Shown: piece after piece, positions 52,482-62,283 of the stretch | How the letters are laid out: each line of letters begins with the position of its first letter | Numbering within the stretch: the first letter of the stretch is position 1 | Assembly: GCF_013032445.1 (NCBI RefSeq) | Contig: NZ_WQCA01000002.1 | Location: forward strand, 62,001 to 126,000 | DNA: 64,000 nt | Reading direction: 5' to 3' | DNA from: Ruegeria arenilitoris | GTDB lineage: Bacteria; Pseudomonadota; Alphaproteobacteria; Rhodobacterales; Rhodobacteraceae | Notes under the pieces: model-generated | What the model was told of the DNA's origin: nothing | The model's database searches: none | Seen by the model: the letters and a program-made list of their open reading frames with translations, nothing else | Program-made: the position numbers and the translations under genes

Positions 52482-54164
52482 TCAGCCAAGAATTCCCGGC
52501 AGACGCAGCCCATGCGCGCGGGCGCAATCCTTGGCAATTTCATAGCCCGCATCCGCATGACGCCACACACCCGAAGCCGGATCATTCCAAAGAACCCGTT
52601 CCAAGCGTCTGGCGGCGTCCTCGGTGCCGTCGGCACAAATCACCACACCGGCGTGCTGGCTGAACCCCATCCCAACACCACCACCATGATGCAACGACAC
52701 CCATGTCGCCCCGCTGGCCGTGTTGATCAGTGCGTTCAGCAAGGGCCAGTCAGATACCGCGTCCGAACCGTCCAGCATCGCCTCGGTTTCGCGGTTGGGG
52801 CTGGCGACCGAACCACTGTCCAGATGGTCACGCCCGATCACAACCGGCGCTTTCAACTCACCGTTGGCAACCATCTCGTTGAAGGCCAGCCCGGCGCGGT
52901 GACGGTCCCCCAACCCGATCCAGCAGATACGTGCGGGCAAGCCCTGAAACGCGATCCGCTCTTGCGCCATGTCGAGCCATCGGTGCAGGTGCTCGTTCTC
53001 GGGGAACAGCTCCTTCATCTTGGCGTCGGTCTTGTAAATATCCTCGGGGTCGCCGGACAGAGCACACCAGCGGAACGGGCCGATCCCCTTGCAGAACAGC
53101 GGGCGGATATAGGCAGGCACAAAACCGGGGAAAGCAAAGGCGTTCTCCAACCCCTCATCCTGCGCCACCTGCCGGATGTTGTTGCCATAATCCAGCGTCG
53201 GCACACCCGCACTCCAGAAATCTACCATCGCGGCAACGTGCTGTTTCATCGAAGTGCGAGCAGCCTTTTCTACCGACTTAGGGTCTGTTTCACGCTTCTC
53301 ACGCCACTCTCCCATGGTCCAGCCCAGCGGCAGATAGCCATTGATAGGATCATGTGCGCTGGTCTGATCGGTCACGATATCGGGACGCATCCCACCCTCT
53401 GACATCCGACGGTAAATCTCTGGGAAAATCTCGGCGGCATTGCCCAGCAGGCCCACAGATTTCGCCTCGCCGGCCTTGGTCCAGCGGTCGATCATCGCCA
53501 GAGCTTCGTCCAGCGTTTCCGCCTTTTCGTCGAGGTATTTGGTCCGCAAGCGGAAATCGATGCTGTCGGGGTTGCATTCGACAGCCAGACAACAGGCTCC
53601 TGCAAACACTGCAGCCAGCGGCTGTGCGCCGCCCATACCGCCCAGCCCGCCGGTCAGGATCCACTTGCCGGTCAGATCGCCGCCATAGTGCTGACGCCCG
53701 GCCTCGGCAAAGGTCTCGTACGTACCCTGAACGATGCCCTGCGTGCCGATATAGATCCACGAGCCAGCGGTCATCTGGCCGTACATCATCAGGCCTTTTT
53801 TATCGAGCTCGTTGAAGTGATCCCATGTCGCCCAATGCGGAACGAGGTTCGAATTGGCAATCAGAACGCGCGGCGCATCCTTATGTGTGCGAATGATCGC
53901 AACGGGTTTGCCGGACTGGACGATCAGCGTCTCATCCTCTTCCAAGTCCTTCAATCCAGCGACAATAGTGTCGAAGTCCTGCCACGTCCGCGCCGCACGC
54001 CCGATGCCGCCATAAACAACCAGCTCATGCGGGTTCTCGGCCACATCCGGATGCAGGTTGTTCATAAGCATCCGCAGCGGTGCCTCGGTCACCCAGCTTT
54101 TGGCGTTCAGCTCAGGCCCGGTTGGTGGATATATATCGCGGGTGTTCTTGCGAGGGTCGGTCAT
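52482..54164 (-). CDS. hutU: urocanate hydratase
   Basis: HutU converts urocanate to imidazolonepropionate using tightly bound NAD. The 560-residue protein shows the family's '[22 protein letters not shown]', NAD-binding '[15 protein letters not shown]' and '[15 protein letters not shown]', and ends with the conserved '[15 protein letters not shown]'. It overlaps hutG by ATGA; last gene of the hutI-H-G-U run. Confidence 0.96.
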   Translation of the reverse strand: MTDPRKNTRDIYPPTGPELNAKSWVTEAPLRMLMNNLHPDVAENPHELVVYGGIGRAARTWQDFDTIVAGLKDLEEDETLIVQSGKPVAIIRTHKDAPRVLIANSNLVPHWATWDHFNELDKKGLMMYGQMTAGSWIYIGTQGIVQGTYETFAEAGRQHYGGDLTGKWILTGGLGGMGGAQPLAAVFAGACCLAVECNPDSIDFRLRTKYLDEKAETLDEALAMIDRWTKAGEAKSVGLLGNAAEIFPEIYRRMSEGGMRPDIVTDQTSAHDPINGYLPLGWTMGEWREKRETDPKSVEKAARTSMKQHVAAMVDFWSAGVPTLDYGNNIRQVAQDEGLENAFAFPGFVPAYIRPLFCKGIGPFRWCALSGDPEDIYKTDAKMKELFPENEHLHRWLDMAQERIAFQGLPARICWIGLGDRHRAGLAFNEMVANGELKAPVVIGRDHLDSGSVASPNRETEAMLDGSDAVSDWPLLNALINTASGATWVSLHHGGGVGMGFSQHAGVVICADGTEDAARRLERVLWNDPASGVWRHADAGYEIAKDCARAHGLRLPGILG

Positions 54165-54961
54165 GGCGTAAGCTCCAATGCTGTGTGTTGGATCGCATCC
54201 AGAATACCGCGCAGCCAGTAGCGCAGGCGGTCGGCTTTTTCGGTGTCATAACTCCACGGAGCAGCCTCAGACGTCAGATAGGTGGACTGCGCCAACTCCA
54301 TCTGGATGGCATGTATCCCGTCGGCCGGGCAACCATAATGCCGCGTTGTCCATCCACCGCGAAACCGGCCGTTCAGAACCGTGCTATACGGGGAGGAATT
54401 CGCGATTTCATTTGTAATAGACTCTATTTGTAGCGCACAGGTCGCGCCGCCATCCGTTCCGATATTCATGTCCGGCAATGTTCCCTCGAACAGAAACGGA
54501 ATACGGCTGCGGATCGAGTGGCAGTCATACAAAACCGCCACGCCATAACGATCGCGGACGCGCTGCAACTCGTTGGCAAGCGCCGCGTGATAGGGCGCGT
54601 GGTAGGCCTGCCTGCGCTGTTCGATCTCATCCACCGAGGGCTCCTGCCCATCGCGCCAGATCGGCTGTCCGTCAAAATCGGTCAATGGCACCAGTGTCGT
54701 TGTGTTTTGACCGGGGTAGAGCGACACCCCTTCGGGGTCGCGATTGGCATCGATGACATAACGGTGCACATGTGATTGCACCACAGTCGCACTATCCAAA
54801 AGCCCTTCATAGAGCCTGCTTATGTGCCAGTCTGTGTCCGCCAGCGCGCGTCCTGTGTCGTTGAGACGGGCTGCGATGTTGTCCGGCACGAAGGTTCCGC
54901 CATGGGGCTGGCCCAGCACAATCGGGCTATCTCCACGCTGCACGCTGACCACTTGCATCAT
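54161..54961 (-). CDS. hutG: N-formylglutamate deformylase
   Basis: HutG hydrolyses N-formylglutamate to glutamate and formate, the last step of the HutF route. The 266-residue protein has '[10 protein letters not shown]', 'YVIDANRDP' and '[12 protein letters not shown]', typical of the N-formylglutamate amidohydrolase family with metal-binding histidines and aspartates. It overlaps both neighbours by 4 bases. Confidence 0.94.
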   Translation of the reverse strand: MMQVVSVQRGDSPIVLGQPHGGTFVPDNIAARLNDTGRALADTDWHISRLYEGLLDSATVVQSHVHRYVIDANRDPEGVSLYPGQNTTTLVPLTDFDGQPIWRDGQEPSVDEIEQRRQAYHAPYHAALANELQRVRDRYGVAVLYDCHSIRSRIPFLFEGTLPDMNIGTDGGATCALQIESITNEIANSSPYSTVLNGRFRGGWTTRHYGCPADGIHAIQMELAQSTYLTSEAAPWSYDTEKADRLRYWLRGILDAIQHTALELTP

Positions 54962-56487
54962 TTCAGCTCCGGCATAGGGCTACCCACCGCACCAAGGATC
55001 GCGCCTTCAGCCACCAGTTGTTTAGCGGCCTCCAATTCCGGTGCCAGATAACGGTCCTCGTCCAGCGAGGGGATATCTACCCGCAGCCGGGAAATGACCC
55101 TCTGCAATGGTCCGCTGGTGACCAATGGCGCGCGAAATTCCACCCCTTGTGCCGCGCAGAGTAGTTCAACCCCTAGAATGTAGTTCAGGTTTTCGACCAT
55201 CCTTGACAGTCGCCGGGCGCCATGAGCGGCCATCGACACGTGGTCCTCCTGATTGGCCGACGTCGGAGTGCTGTCGGTCACGCAGGGGTTGGCCAGATGT
55301 TTGTTCTCGCTCATCAGTGCAGCCGTGGTGACCTCGGCGATCATCAGACCGGAATTCAGCCCCGGATCAGGGGTCAGGAACGGCGGCAGATCAAAGCTGA
55401 GCGCCGGGTCTACCATCAGCGCAATGCGTCGCTGGGCGATGGCGCCAACCTCGGACAGTGCCAACGCGATCATATCGGCGGCAAACCCGACGGGTTCGGC
55501 CTGGAAGTTGCCGCCCGAAACGATGCCGTCCTCAAGGACCAGCGGATTGTCGGTGGCGGCGTTAGCCTCGATCTCAAGCGTAGCAGCGGCCTGCCGCATC
55601 ACGTCCATGGCCGCCCCAGTGACCTGCGGCTGACATCGGATGCAATACGGATCCTGCACACGGGTATCACCTTCCCGATGACTTTCCCGGATTCCCGATC
55701 CTTCCAGCACGGCACGCATGGCGCTGGCGGCCTCGGTCTGGCCGCGATGGCCGCGCAGAGTGTGAATTTCGGGCCGAAGAGGCGCAGTGGACCCCATGAT
55801 CGCATCGGTCGACAGGGCCGAAATAACCAGCGCGCTTTGCGCCGTACGCCAGGCATCGAACAGGCCTGCCAGCGCAAAAGCGGTTGAAAACTGGGTGCCG
55901 TTGATAAAGGCCAGGCCTTCTTTTGGGCCAAGCTGAATCGGCTCTAAACCAACGGTATTCAGTGCCTGAGCGCCCGGCAGGATGTTTCCGTTCACCTCGG
56001 CTTCACCTTCTCCGATGATCACGGCAGTCATGTGGGCCAGCGGCGCCAGATCCCCCGACGCGCCCACAGACCCCTGCGCCGGGATCACCGGTGTAACGCC
56101 GCGCGCCAGCATCTGCTGCAACAGCTCAATCAACTCCCACCGAACACCCGAGGCGCCGCGACCGAACGACAGCAACTTGAGCGTCATCATCAGCCGGGCC
56201 ACGCGTCGGGGTATGGCCGGGCCAACACCGCAACAATGGCTGAGGATCAGGTTGCGCTGCAGGGTTGAGGTATCCTGTGGCGCGATCTTGTGACTGGCCA
56301 GCTTGCCGAAGCCCGTGTTGACGCCGTAAACTGGCGCGTCACCCAGAGCGGCGACCTGAATGCGCCGTGCTGCCACCTCGACAGCTGGTTGGCAGTCAGG
56401 GTCCAGCACGACGGCGGATTGGTCCCAATAGACCCGGGCCAGTTGCGCCAACGTCACTTGACCTGGTTGCAAAGACAGAGGTGTCAT
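54958..56487 (-). CDS. hutH: histidine ammonia-lyase
   Basis: HutH deaminates histidine to urocanate using the MIO cofactor formed from Ala-Ser-Gly. The 509-residue sequence has this motif in '[14 protein letters not shown]' and also '[12 protein letters not shown]', '[11 protein letters not shown]' and 'DNPLVLEDG'. The next gene upstream, hutI, overlaps by ATGA. Length matches the family. Confidence 0.97.
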   Translation of the reverse strand: MTPLSLQPGQVTLAQLARVYWDQSAVVLDPDCQPAVEVAARRIQVAALGDAPVYGVNTGFGKLASHKIAPQDTSTLQRNLILSHCCGVGPAIPRRVARLMMTLKLLSFGRGASGVRWELIELLQQMLARGVTPVIPAQGSVGASGDLAPLAHMTAVIIGEGEAEVNGNILPGAQALNTVGLEPIQLGPKEGLAFINGTQFSTAFALAGLFDAWRTAQSALVISALSTDAIMGSTAPLRPEIHTLRGHRGQTEAASAMRAVLEGSGIRESHREGDTRVQDPYCIRCQPQVTGAAMDVMRQAAATLEIEANAATDNPLVLEDGIVSGGNFQAEPVGFAADMIALALSEVGAIAQRRIALMVDPALSFDLPPFLTPDPGLNSGLMIAEVTTAALMSENKHLANPCVTDSTPTSANQEDHVSMAAHGARRLSRMVENLNYILGVELLCAAQGVEFRAPLVTSGPLQRVISRLRVDIPSLDEDRYLAPELEAAKQLVAEGAILGAVGSPMPELK

Positions 56488-57692
56488 TCCAACCCTCCAA
56501 ATAGGCGTTTGTGTAGAGGGTTGAAGCCGATGCGATAGGACAGCTCAGCCGGGTGCGTCACATCCCAGACCGCCAGATCCGCCCTCTGGCCCGGAGCGAT
56601 CATGCCCGCATCGCTGATCCCCAACGCGTGTGCAGCGTTGCGGGTGACACCGGTCAAAGCCTCTTCGGGCGTCAGACGGAACAAGGTGCAGCCCATATTC
56701 ATCGTTAGCAACAGCGAGGTCAGCGGCGATGAGCCGGGGTTGCAATCGGTCGCTAGCGCCATTGGGACCTGATGCTGACGCAGCAAATCAACCGGCGGCA
56801 TCTGCGTTTCGCGCAGCGTATAGAACGCACCCGGCAGCAGCACCGCTGCGGTGCCCGCTTCGGCCATGGCTTTCACACCTTCTGCGTCCAGATATTCGAT
56901 ATGATCCGCCGATAGCGCCCCGTACGAGGCCGCCAGCCGCGCACCGCCCAGATTGGACAGTTGTTCAGCATGTAGCTTCACCGACAGGCCGAGCTCTTGC
57001 GCCACGTCGAAAACCTGAGCGATCTGGGCGGGGGAGAAGGCGATGCCTTCGCAGAACCCGTCCACCGCATCCACCAGCCCCTCGGCATGTGCCGTACGCA
57101 GAGTTGGGATGCAGACCTTTTGGATATAGTCATCGGCCCGTCCGGCATATTCGGGCGGCACCGCATGGGCGCCCAGAAAGCTTGTTTTGACCCGCACCGG
57201 GCGGGCTTCGCCGATCCGGCGAGCCACGCGCAACATCTTCAGCTCGGTTTCCGTATCCAGCCCATAGCCGGACTTGACCTCGATGGTGCACACACCCTCG
57301 GCGATCAATGCGTCCACCCGGGTCAGCGCGTCGGTCAGCAGTTCCGCCTCGCTGGCCGAGCGCGTGGCGTTGACCGTGGACAGGATGCCGCCGCCCGCCC
57401 GGGCGATTTCCTCGTAGGAAGCCCCATTCAGGCGCATCTCAAACTCGGTCGCGCGGTTGCCGCCGAATACAACATGGGTGTGCGCATCGATCAGGGCGGG
57501 CGTGATCAGGCGCGCTCCAAAATCCTCAACCGTCCAATCGGCGTATTCGGCGGGCAGGCCCCGTCGCTCACCGGCCCAGACGATAACTGAGCCGTCGATG
57601 GCAATCGCCGCATCCCGGCAGAGCCCATAGGGCGGATCGCCCCCAAACATCGTGGCCATCGCGGCGCTGGTCAGGACCATTTTTTGGGTCAT
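56484..57692 (-). CDS. hutI: imidazolonepropionase
   Basis: HutI opens the imidazolone ring to form N-formimino-glutamate. The start at 57692 ([18 protein letters not shown]) gives 402 residues; longer openings are not conserved. Metal ligands are in '[14 protein letters not shown]' and '[12 protein letters not shown]', with '[12 protein letters not shown]' and '[11 protein letters not shown]' further on. First gene of the hutIHGU operon, opposite hutF across an 81-base region with HutC-type sites. Confidence 0.96.
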   Translation of the reverse strand: MTQKMVLTSAAMATMFGGDPPYGLCRDAAIAIDGSVIVWAGERRGLPAEYADWTVEDFGARLITPALIDAHTHVVFGGNRATEFEMRLNGASYEEIARAGGGILSTVNATRSASEAELLTDALTRVDALIAEGVCTIEVKSGYGLDTETELKMLRVARRIGEARPVRVKTSFLGAHAVPPEYAGRADDYIQKVCIPTLRTAHAEGLVDAVDGFCEGIAFSPAQIAQVFDVAQELGLSVKLHAEQLSNLGGARLAASYGALSADHIEYLDAEGVKAMAEAGTAAVLLPGAFYTLRETQMPPVDLLRQHQVPMALATDCNPGSSPLTSLLLTMNMGCTLFRLTPEEALTGVTRNAAHALGISDAGMIAPGQRADLAVWDVTHPAELSYRIGFNPLHKRLFGGLE

Positions 57693-57773
57693 GGCGATTC
57701 TTTTCAGCTCCCCTCTTGCTTGATTTTTTCGTATACGTGTAAAAATATAAAGTCTACACAAATTGGAAGCGGA
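57693..57773. promoter_or_regulatory. divergent hut promoter region with two HutC-type sites
   Basis: The region contains CGTATACG (57730-57737, perfect palindrome with GTATAC core) and GTCTACAC (57752-57759), both close to the HutC half-site pattern GTxTAxAC. hutC lies at the far end of the rightward operon, so autoregulated histidine induction is the likely mode. Confidence 0.55.
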
Positions 57774-59126
57774 ATGCTGATCCACGCTAAAACAGCCTTA
57801 TTAGGCTCTGATTGGGCTCATGATGTGCGGGTCGAGATCGACCTCGGGCGCATTACCCGCATTCGGAATCAGGCCGCTGCTGCCCCCGGGGACGTGCAAG
57901 TCGATGTGCTGTTGCCTGCCCTGGGGAACCTGCACAGCCATGCTTTTCAACGGGCCATGGCGGGCATGACCGAGACCCGCGCTGCCGGGCGCGAGAGTTT
58001 CTGGACCTGGCGCAACCTGATGTACCGCTTTCTGGACCGCCTGACGCCGGAGCAGATCGAAGCCATCGCCGCGCTGGTGTTCATGGAGATGCAAGAGGCC
58101 GGGTATGCCTCGGTCGGTGAGTTCCACTATGTCCATCACCAACCGGGTGGCGCGCCTTATGACCAGTTGTCGGAACTCAGCCAGCGCATCCTTTCCGCCG
58201 CGCAGCAAACGGGGATCGGACTGACCCACTTGCCCGTACTCTACACCTATGGCGGCGTCGCGCAGGAGCCGCTCTCGGGCGGGCAGTTGCGGTTTGGCAA
58301 CGATGTGGAGCGGTTCCTGAAATTGGTCGATGAGTGCCGCTCTAGGTTGCCAGACAGTGACTCTGAGGTGGGTATAGCGCCGCATTCGTTACGCGCAACT
58401 TCGCCCTTGGATTTGTCCAAGGCGCTTGTGGCCACATCTGATGGACCCGTGCATATCCACATCGCTGAACAAGTGCAGGAGGTCACCGATGTGCAGGCCG
58501 CGTTGGGCCAACGTCCCGTAGCCTGGTTGCTGGACAATGCGCCTGTCGACGCGCGCTGGTGCCTGATCCACGCGACTCACATGACCGATGCTGAAACCTC
58601 TGCCTTGGCCCGTTCCAGCGCCGTTGCAGGCCTGTGTCCAATCACCGAGGCCAATCTGGGCGACGGTATCTTCAACGGCGCTGTATATGTCGCTGAAGGG
58701 GGGCGTTTTGGCGTTGGATCAGACTCTAACATTAGGATTTCCCTGCCCGAGGAGCTGCGCACGCTGGAATACTCTCAGCGTTTGCGCGACAAACAGCGGG
58801 CTGTTCTGGTCAAGGACGGCTCGGTCGGTCACGCGCTTTACACCCAGGCGGCGCTGGGTGGCGCGCAGGCCCTTGGTCGCAACGCGGGTGAGATTGCCGA
58901 GGGCAAACTGGCAGATCTAGTGGCCGTTGACCGAAACCACCCGACCCTCTGCGCCCTCAGCGATAACCAACTGCTGGACGGGCTGTGTTTCGCCGCGCCC
59001 GATGGGTTGGTCACCGATCTGTGGTCCGCCGGGCGTCATATGGTACAACAGGGCCGCCACGTCGCGCGCGACCGGATTATCCCCGCCTATCGATCCGCGA
59101 TTGCGGACCTGCTGGCCTCGGTCTAA
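57774..59126 (+). CDS. hutF: formimidoylglutamate deiminase
   Basis: HutF releases ammonia from N-formimino-glutamate, giving N-formylglutamate for HutG. The start at 57774 follows GGAAGCGG-type sequence and gives 450 residues. Amidohydrolase ligands are in '[15 protein letters not shown]', 'VHIHIAEQ', 'CLIHATHMT' and '[11 protein letters not shown]'. It diverges from hutI; hutC starts 9 bases after its stop. Confidence 0.95.
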   Translation: MLIHAKTALLGSDWAHDVRVEIDLGRITRIRNQAAAAPGDVQVDVLLPALGNLHSHAFQRAMAGMTETRAAGRESFWTWRNLMYRFLDRLTPEQIEAIAALVFMEMQEAGYASVGEFHYVHHQPGGAPYDQLSELSQRILSAAQQTGIGLTHLPVLYTYGGVAQEPLSGGQLRFGNDVERFLKLVDECRSRLPDSDSEVGIAPHSLRATSPLDLSKALVATSDGPVHIHIAEQVQEVTDVQAALGQRPVAWLLDNAPVDARWCLIHATHMTDAETSALARSSAVAGLCPITEANLGDGIFNGAVYVAEGGRFGVGSDSNIRISLPEELRTLEYSQRLRDKQRAVLVKDGSVGHALYTQAALGGAQALGRNAGEIAEGKLADLVAVDRNHPTLCALSDNQLLDGLCFAAPDGLVTDLWSAGRHMVQQGRHVARDRIIPAYRSAIADLLASV

Positions 59127-59135
59127 AGCTGCGCC

Positions 59136-59840
59136 ATGCCTCAGCCCAGCGAAACCACCAGCTACAAAGACATCAAACAGACCGTTTTGGCGCGCATCCG
59201 GTCGGGCGAGTTGCAACCGGACTCGCTGCTGCCCAATGAACAGGAGCTTGCGGTCGAGTTTTCCTGCACCCGGACCACGGTCAATCGCGCCCTGCGCGAA
59301 CTGGCCGATGAAGGCTATCTGGAGCGTCGCCGCAAAGCCGGTACCCGCGTTCTGAGCGCCCCTCAGCGGCAAGCCCGGTTCACCATCCCCATGGTCCGCG
59401 ATGAGGTCGAGGCATTGGGCGGCACCTATCGCTATGCGCTGGTTTCCTCTGGTTCAGAGACTGCTCCCGAGTGGCTCAGCGCCCGTCTGGCCCTGCAACC
59501 GGGACAAAGCGTGGTGCATGTGCGCTGCATGCATTTCAACAGCAACACACCGTTTCAGTACGAGGACCGCTGGATCGTCACCGCCTCGGTCCCGCAGGTG
59601 GCGCAGGCGGATTTCTCGCAGATCGGCCCGAATGAGTGGCTGATCCAGACCGTGCCCTTCACCAATGTCGAGTTGAGCTTTCTGGCCAGCCGCGCCGATG
59701 CCACGGTCGCCGGGTTTCTGGACGTGCCCGAAGGCGAGCCGGTCTTTACCGGCGAGCGGATCACATGGCTGCAGGGGGAACCGGTAACCTTTGCCAAGAT
59801 GTTCTTTGCCGCGGGCTACCGGATGACCACGGAATTCTGA
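59136..59840 (+). CDS. hutC: histidine utilization repressor HutC
   Basis: HutC is a GntR/UTRA-type repressor released by urocanate. The 234-residue protein has the winged helix 'YKDIKQTVLARIRSGEL', 'NEQELAVEFSCTRTTVNRALRELADEGYLERRR', then the UTRA ligand domain with 'FQYEDRWIV' and 'TGERITWLQGEPVTFAKMFF'. It is the second gene of the hutF operon, so it controls its own expression through the sites before hutF and hutI. Confidence 0.95.
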   Translation: MPQPSETTSYKDIKQTVLARIRSGELQPDSLLPNEQELAVEFSCTRTTVNRALRELADEGYLERRRKAGTRVLSAPQRQARFTIPMVRDEVEALGGTYRYALVSSGSETAPEWLSARLALQPGQSVVHVRCMHFNSNTPFQYEDRWIVTASVPQVAQADFSQIGPNEWLIQTVPFTNVELSFLASRADATVAGFLDVPEGEPVFTGERITWLQGEPVTFAKMFFAAGYRMTTEF

Positions 59841-59924
59841 CCCTCACCCCGTTTTCCGCTTTACCGCCCAACCAATCCGCGACAGATTCGGCCCCGTATT
59901 GAGCAGGCGCAAAGGAATGACGAT

Positions 59925-61442
59925 ATGGGAAACCCGCTGTATGACCGGCTGTTTGGCATTCACGCGGGCAAGAATACCCCGTTCCTGCACTTGCCCGATG
60001 GTCAGACCATGACCCATGCGGCCTTTCTGGACATGGCCGCGCAGATCGCCAACGCCCTTACCGGGTATGAGCTGGAGCCCGGCGAACGGGTGGCCGTGCA
60101 GGTTGAAAAATCGCCCGAGGCGCTGGCGCTATATGCCGCCTGCGTGCAGACCGGGCTGATCTTTCTACCGCTCAACACGGGCTACACCGCCACCGAACTG
60201 CAGTATTTCATTGAAAACAGCGGCGCCAAGCTGGTTGTCTGCGACGATGCAAAGGCCGAAGGTCTCGCCCCCATCACCGCTGCCCAAAACGCACGGTTAG
60301 AGACGCTGAACGCCGACGGCTCGGGCAGTCTGATGCGGCGGTCCATGGGCATGTTGCCCGCGTTTGAGCCTGTTCGCCGCGCCGAGGATGATCTGGCAGC
60401 CTTCCTATATACCTCGGGCACCACCGGGCGGTCGAAAGGCGCGATGCTGACACAGGCGAACCTGTTGTCGAACGCCGAGACGCTGGTGCAGGAATGGCGC
60501 TTTACGCGAGATGACGTGCTGCTGCACGCCCTGCCGATCTTTCACACTCACGGGTTGTTTGTGGCGACCAACGTGGTGCTGGCTTCGGGCGGGTCGATGA
60601 TCTTTCTGCCGAAATTCGACCTTGAAGACATGCTGCGCCTGATGCCACGGGCCACGTCGATGATGGGGGTGCCGACCTTCTACACCCGCTTGCTGGACGA
60701 TGATCGCTTCTCCGACGATCTGGCACGGCATATGCGGCTGTTCATCTCGGGTTCAGCCCCGTTGCTGGCCGAGTCCCATGAACGGTTTGAAACCCGCACC
60801 GGGCACCGCATCCTTGAACGCTATGGCATGACCGAAACCAACATGAGCACCTCGAACCCCTATGACGGCGAGCGTCGTGCGGGTACGGTTGGCTTCCCGT
60901 TGCCGGATGTGGACCTGAAGGTCACTGACCCGGAAACCGGGGAACCACTGCCGAAAGGTGAGATTGGCATGATTGAGGTGCGCGGCCCGAACGTGTTCCA
61001 AGGCTATTGGCAGATGCCCGAGAAAACTGCCGCCGAGCTGCGCGAGGACGGGTTCTTCATCACCGGAGATCTGGGGCGTGTGGATGAGGACGGCTATGTC
61101 CATATCGTTGGTCGGGGCAAAGACCTGATCATCTCGGGCGGCTACAACATCTACCCCAAAGAGGTCGAACTGGTGCTGGATGATCAGCCCGGCGTGCTGG
61201 AAAGCGCGGTGATCGGCGTGCCGCATCCGGATTTCGGCGAAACCCCGGTGGGTATTCTGGTGCCCGAGCCGGGACAGACCCCGGACCCCGAGGCCATTCT
61301 GGCCAATGTGCAGGACGCTTTGGCCCGGTTTAAACATCCCCGAAAGCTGATCGTGCTGGATGAACTGCCGCGCAATACGATGGGCAAGGTGCAGAAAAAC
61401 GTCCTGCGCGAGGACTACAAGGACCTGTTCACCAGGGGTTAG
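59925..61442 (+). CDS. matB: malonyl-CoA synthetase-like acyl-CoA ligase
   Basis: The 505-residue ANL-superfamily enzyme has the AMP-binding motif 'YTSGTTGRSKGAM', 'YGMTETNM', 'TGDLGRVDEDGYVHIVGR', 'SGGYNIYPKEVE' and the C-terminal lysine in 'PRNTMGKVQK'. It is close to MatB-type malonyl-CoA synthetases, which activate malonate; other short acyl-CoA ligases are possible. It follows hutC by 84 bases and no matA or malonate transporter lies nearby. Its end overlaps the convergent phosphoesterase by 14 bases. Confidence 0.85.
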   Translation: MGNPLYDRLFGIHAGKNTPFLHLPDGQTMTHAAFLDMAAQIANALTGYELEPGERVAVQVEKSPEALALYAACVQTGLIFLPLNTGYTATELQYFIENSGAKLVVCDDAKAEGLAPITAAQNARLETLNADGSGSLMRRSMGMLPAFEPVRRAEDDLAAFLYTSGTTGRSKGAMLTQANLLSNAETLVQEWRFTRDDVLLHALPIFHTHGLFVATNVVLASGGSMIFLPKFDLEDMLRLMPRATSMMGVPTFYTRLLDDDRFSDDLARHMRLFISGSAPLLAESHERFETRTGHRILERYGMTETNMSTSNPYDGERRAGTVGFPLPDVDLKVTDPETGEPLPKGEIGMIEVRGPNVFQGYWQMPEKTAAELREDGFFITGDLGRVDEDGYVHIVGRGKDLIISGGYNIYPKEVELVLDDQPGVLESAVIGVPHPDFGETPVGILVPEPGQTPDPEAILANVQDALARFKHPRKLIVLDELPRNTMGKVQKNVLREDYKDLFTRG

Positions 61443-62166
61443 GGGCCAGCCGCACCCGCCCTGCCTCGGTCAGCAGCCAGCAGTCTCGGCCTTCGAATAC
61501 CGCCGTGGCCAGCGGACGACCATAGCCCGCGCCTGCGTCCAGATTGATCCGAATACCGCAATGTTCGGCCCGGTCCACCGGCGTGTGCCCATGCACCACC
61601 AGCCACGGATGCGGGCCGGGGTCGCCTAGAAACTCGTGACGGATCCAGATCAGATCATCCTCGGCCTGTCGTTCCAACGGAATGCCGGGTCGGATGCCCG
61701 CGTGGACGAACAACAGCTCACCCTCTTGATGGTACAAAGGCTGCGCATTGATGAAATCGATATGTTCGGGTGGCACTGCCGCACAGGCGCGTTCGTTGAC
61801 CTGAAAGATGCGGTCCTCATCCACGACCTCGACCCCGTATGAACCCAGCGTTTCCCGCCCGCCCAAACGCGGGTGAAGCCAGCTGAGTGTGATCGGCAGG
61901 CGATTGTCGGCGATCTCACACTCCTGCACGAACCGGGCCATCATCCGGTCGTGATTACCCTTGACCATGATCCAGTTTCGACCTGTCCGTTGCCCCTCAA
62001 TCAACAGGTCCAGCACGCCACGACTGTCGGGGCCGCGGTCCACATAGTCCCCCAGAAACACAATGCGCGCATCTGGCCCGCCATCCTGTTCAATCAGGCG
62101 CAGCGCGTGTTCCAGCATGCCAAGTTGACCGTGAATATCACCAACGGCGTAGATGGGGGAGGTCAT
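61429..62166 (-). CDS. metallophosphoesterase (PrpA/ApaH-like serine/threonine phosphatase type)
   Basis: The 245-residue protein has the full phosphoesterase signature: 'AVGDIHGQLGML' (DIH), 'FLGDYVDRGPDSRGV' (GDxVDRG), 'MVKGNHDRMM' (GNHD) and 'VVHGHTPVDRAEH' (GHT). This is the PPP family, including bacterial protein phosphatases and ApaH-like enzymes; the substrate is not certain. Confidence 0.9.
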   Translation of the reverse strand: MTSPIYAVGDIHGQLGMLEHALRLIEQDGGPDARIVFLGDYVDRGPDSRGVLDLLIEGQRTGRNWIMVKGNHDRMMARFVQECEIADNRLPITLSWLHPRLGGRETLGSYGVEVVDEDRIFQVNERACAAVPPEHIDFINAQPLYHQEGELLFVHAGIRPGIPLERQAEDDLIWIRHEFLGDPGPHPWLVVHGHTPVDRAEHCGIRINLDAGAGYGRPLATAVFEGRDCWLLTEAGRVRLAPNPW

Positions 62167-62221
62167 GCAAAATCCTCGGGCAAAACGAATACCCTGCTTG
62201 TGGCGCGTTTCAGGCCACCAG

Positions 62222-62255
62222 AAAAGAAAATACCCGCGCCTTGGGTGGCGCAGGT
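62222..62255 (-). terminator. rho-independent terminator of serA
   Basis: Minus strand 9-bp stem ACCTGCGCC/GGCGCGGGT (one wobble pair) with a 6-base loop followed by ATTTTCTTTTC, 28 bases after the serA stop. Confidence 0.85.
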
Positions 62256-62283
62256 ACGGATTGTCTCAGAAATTCAACACCGC

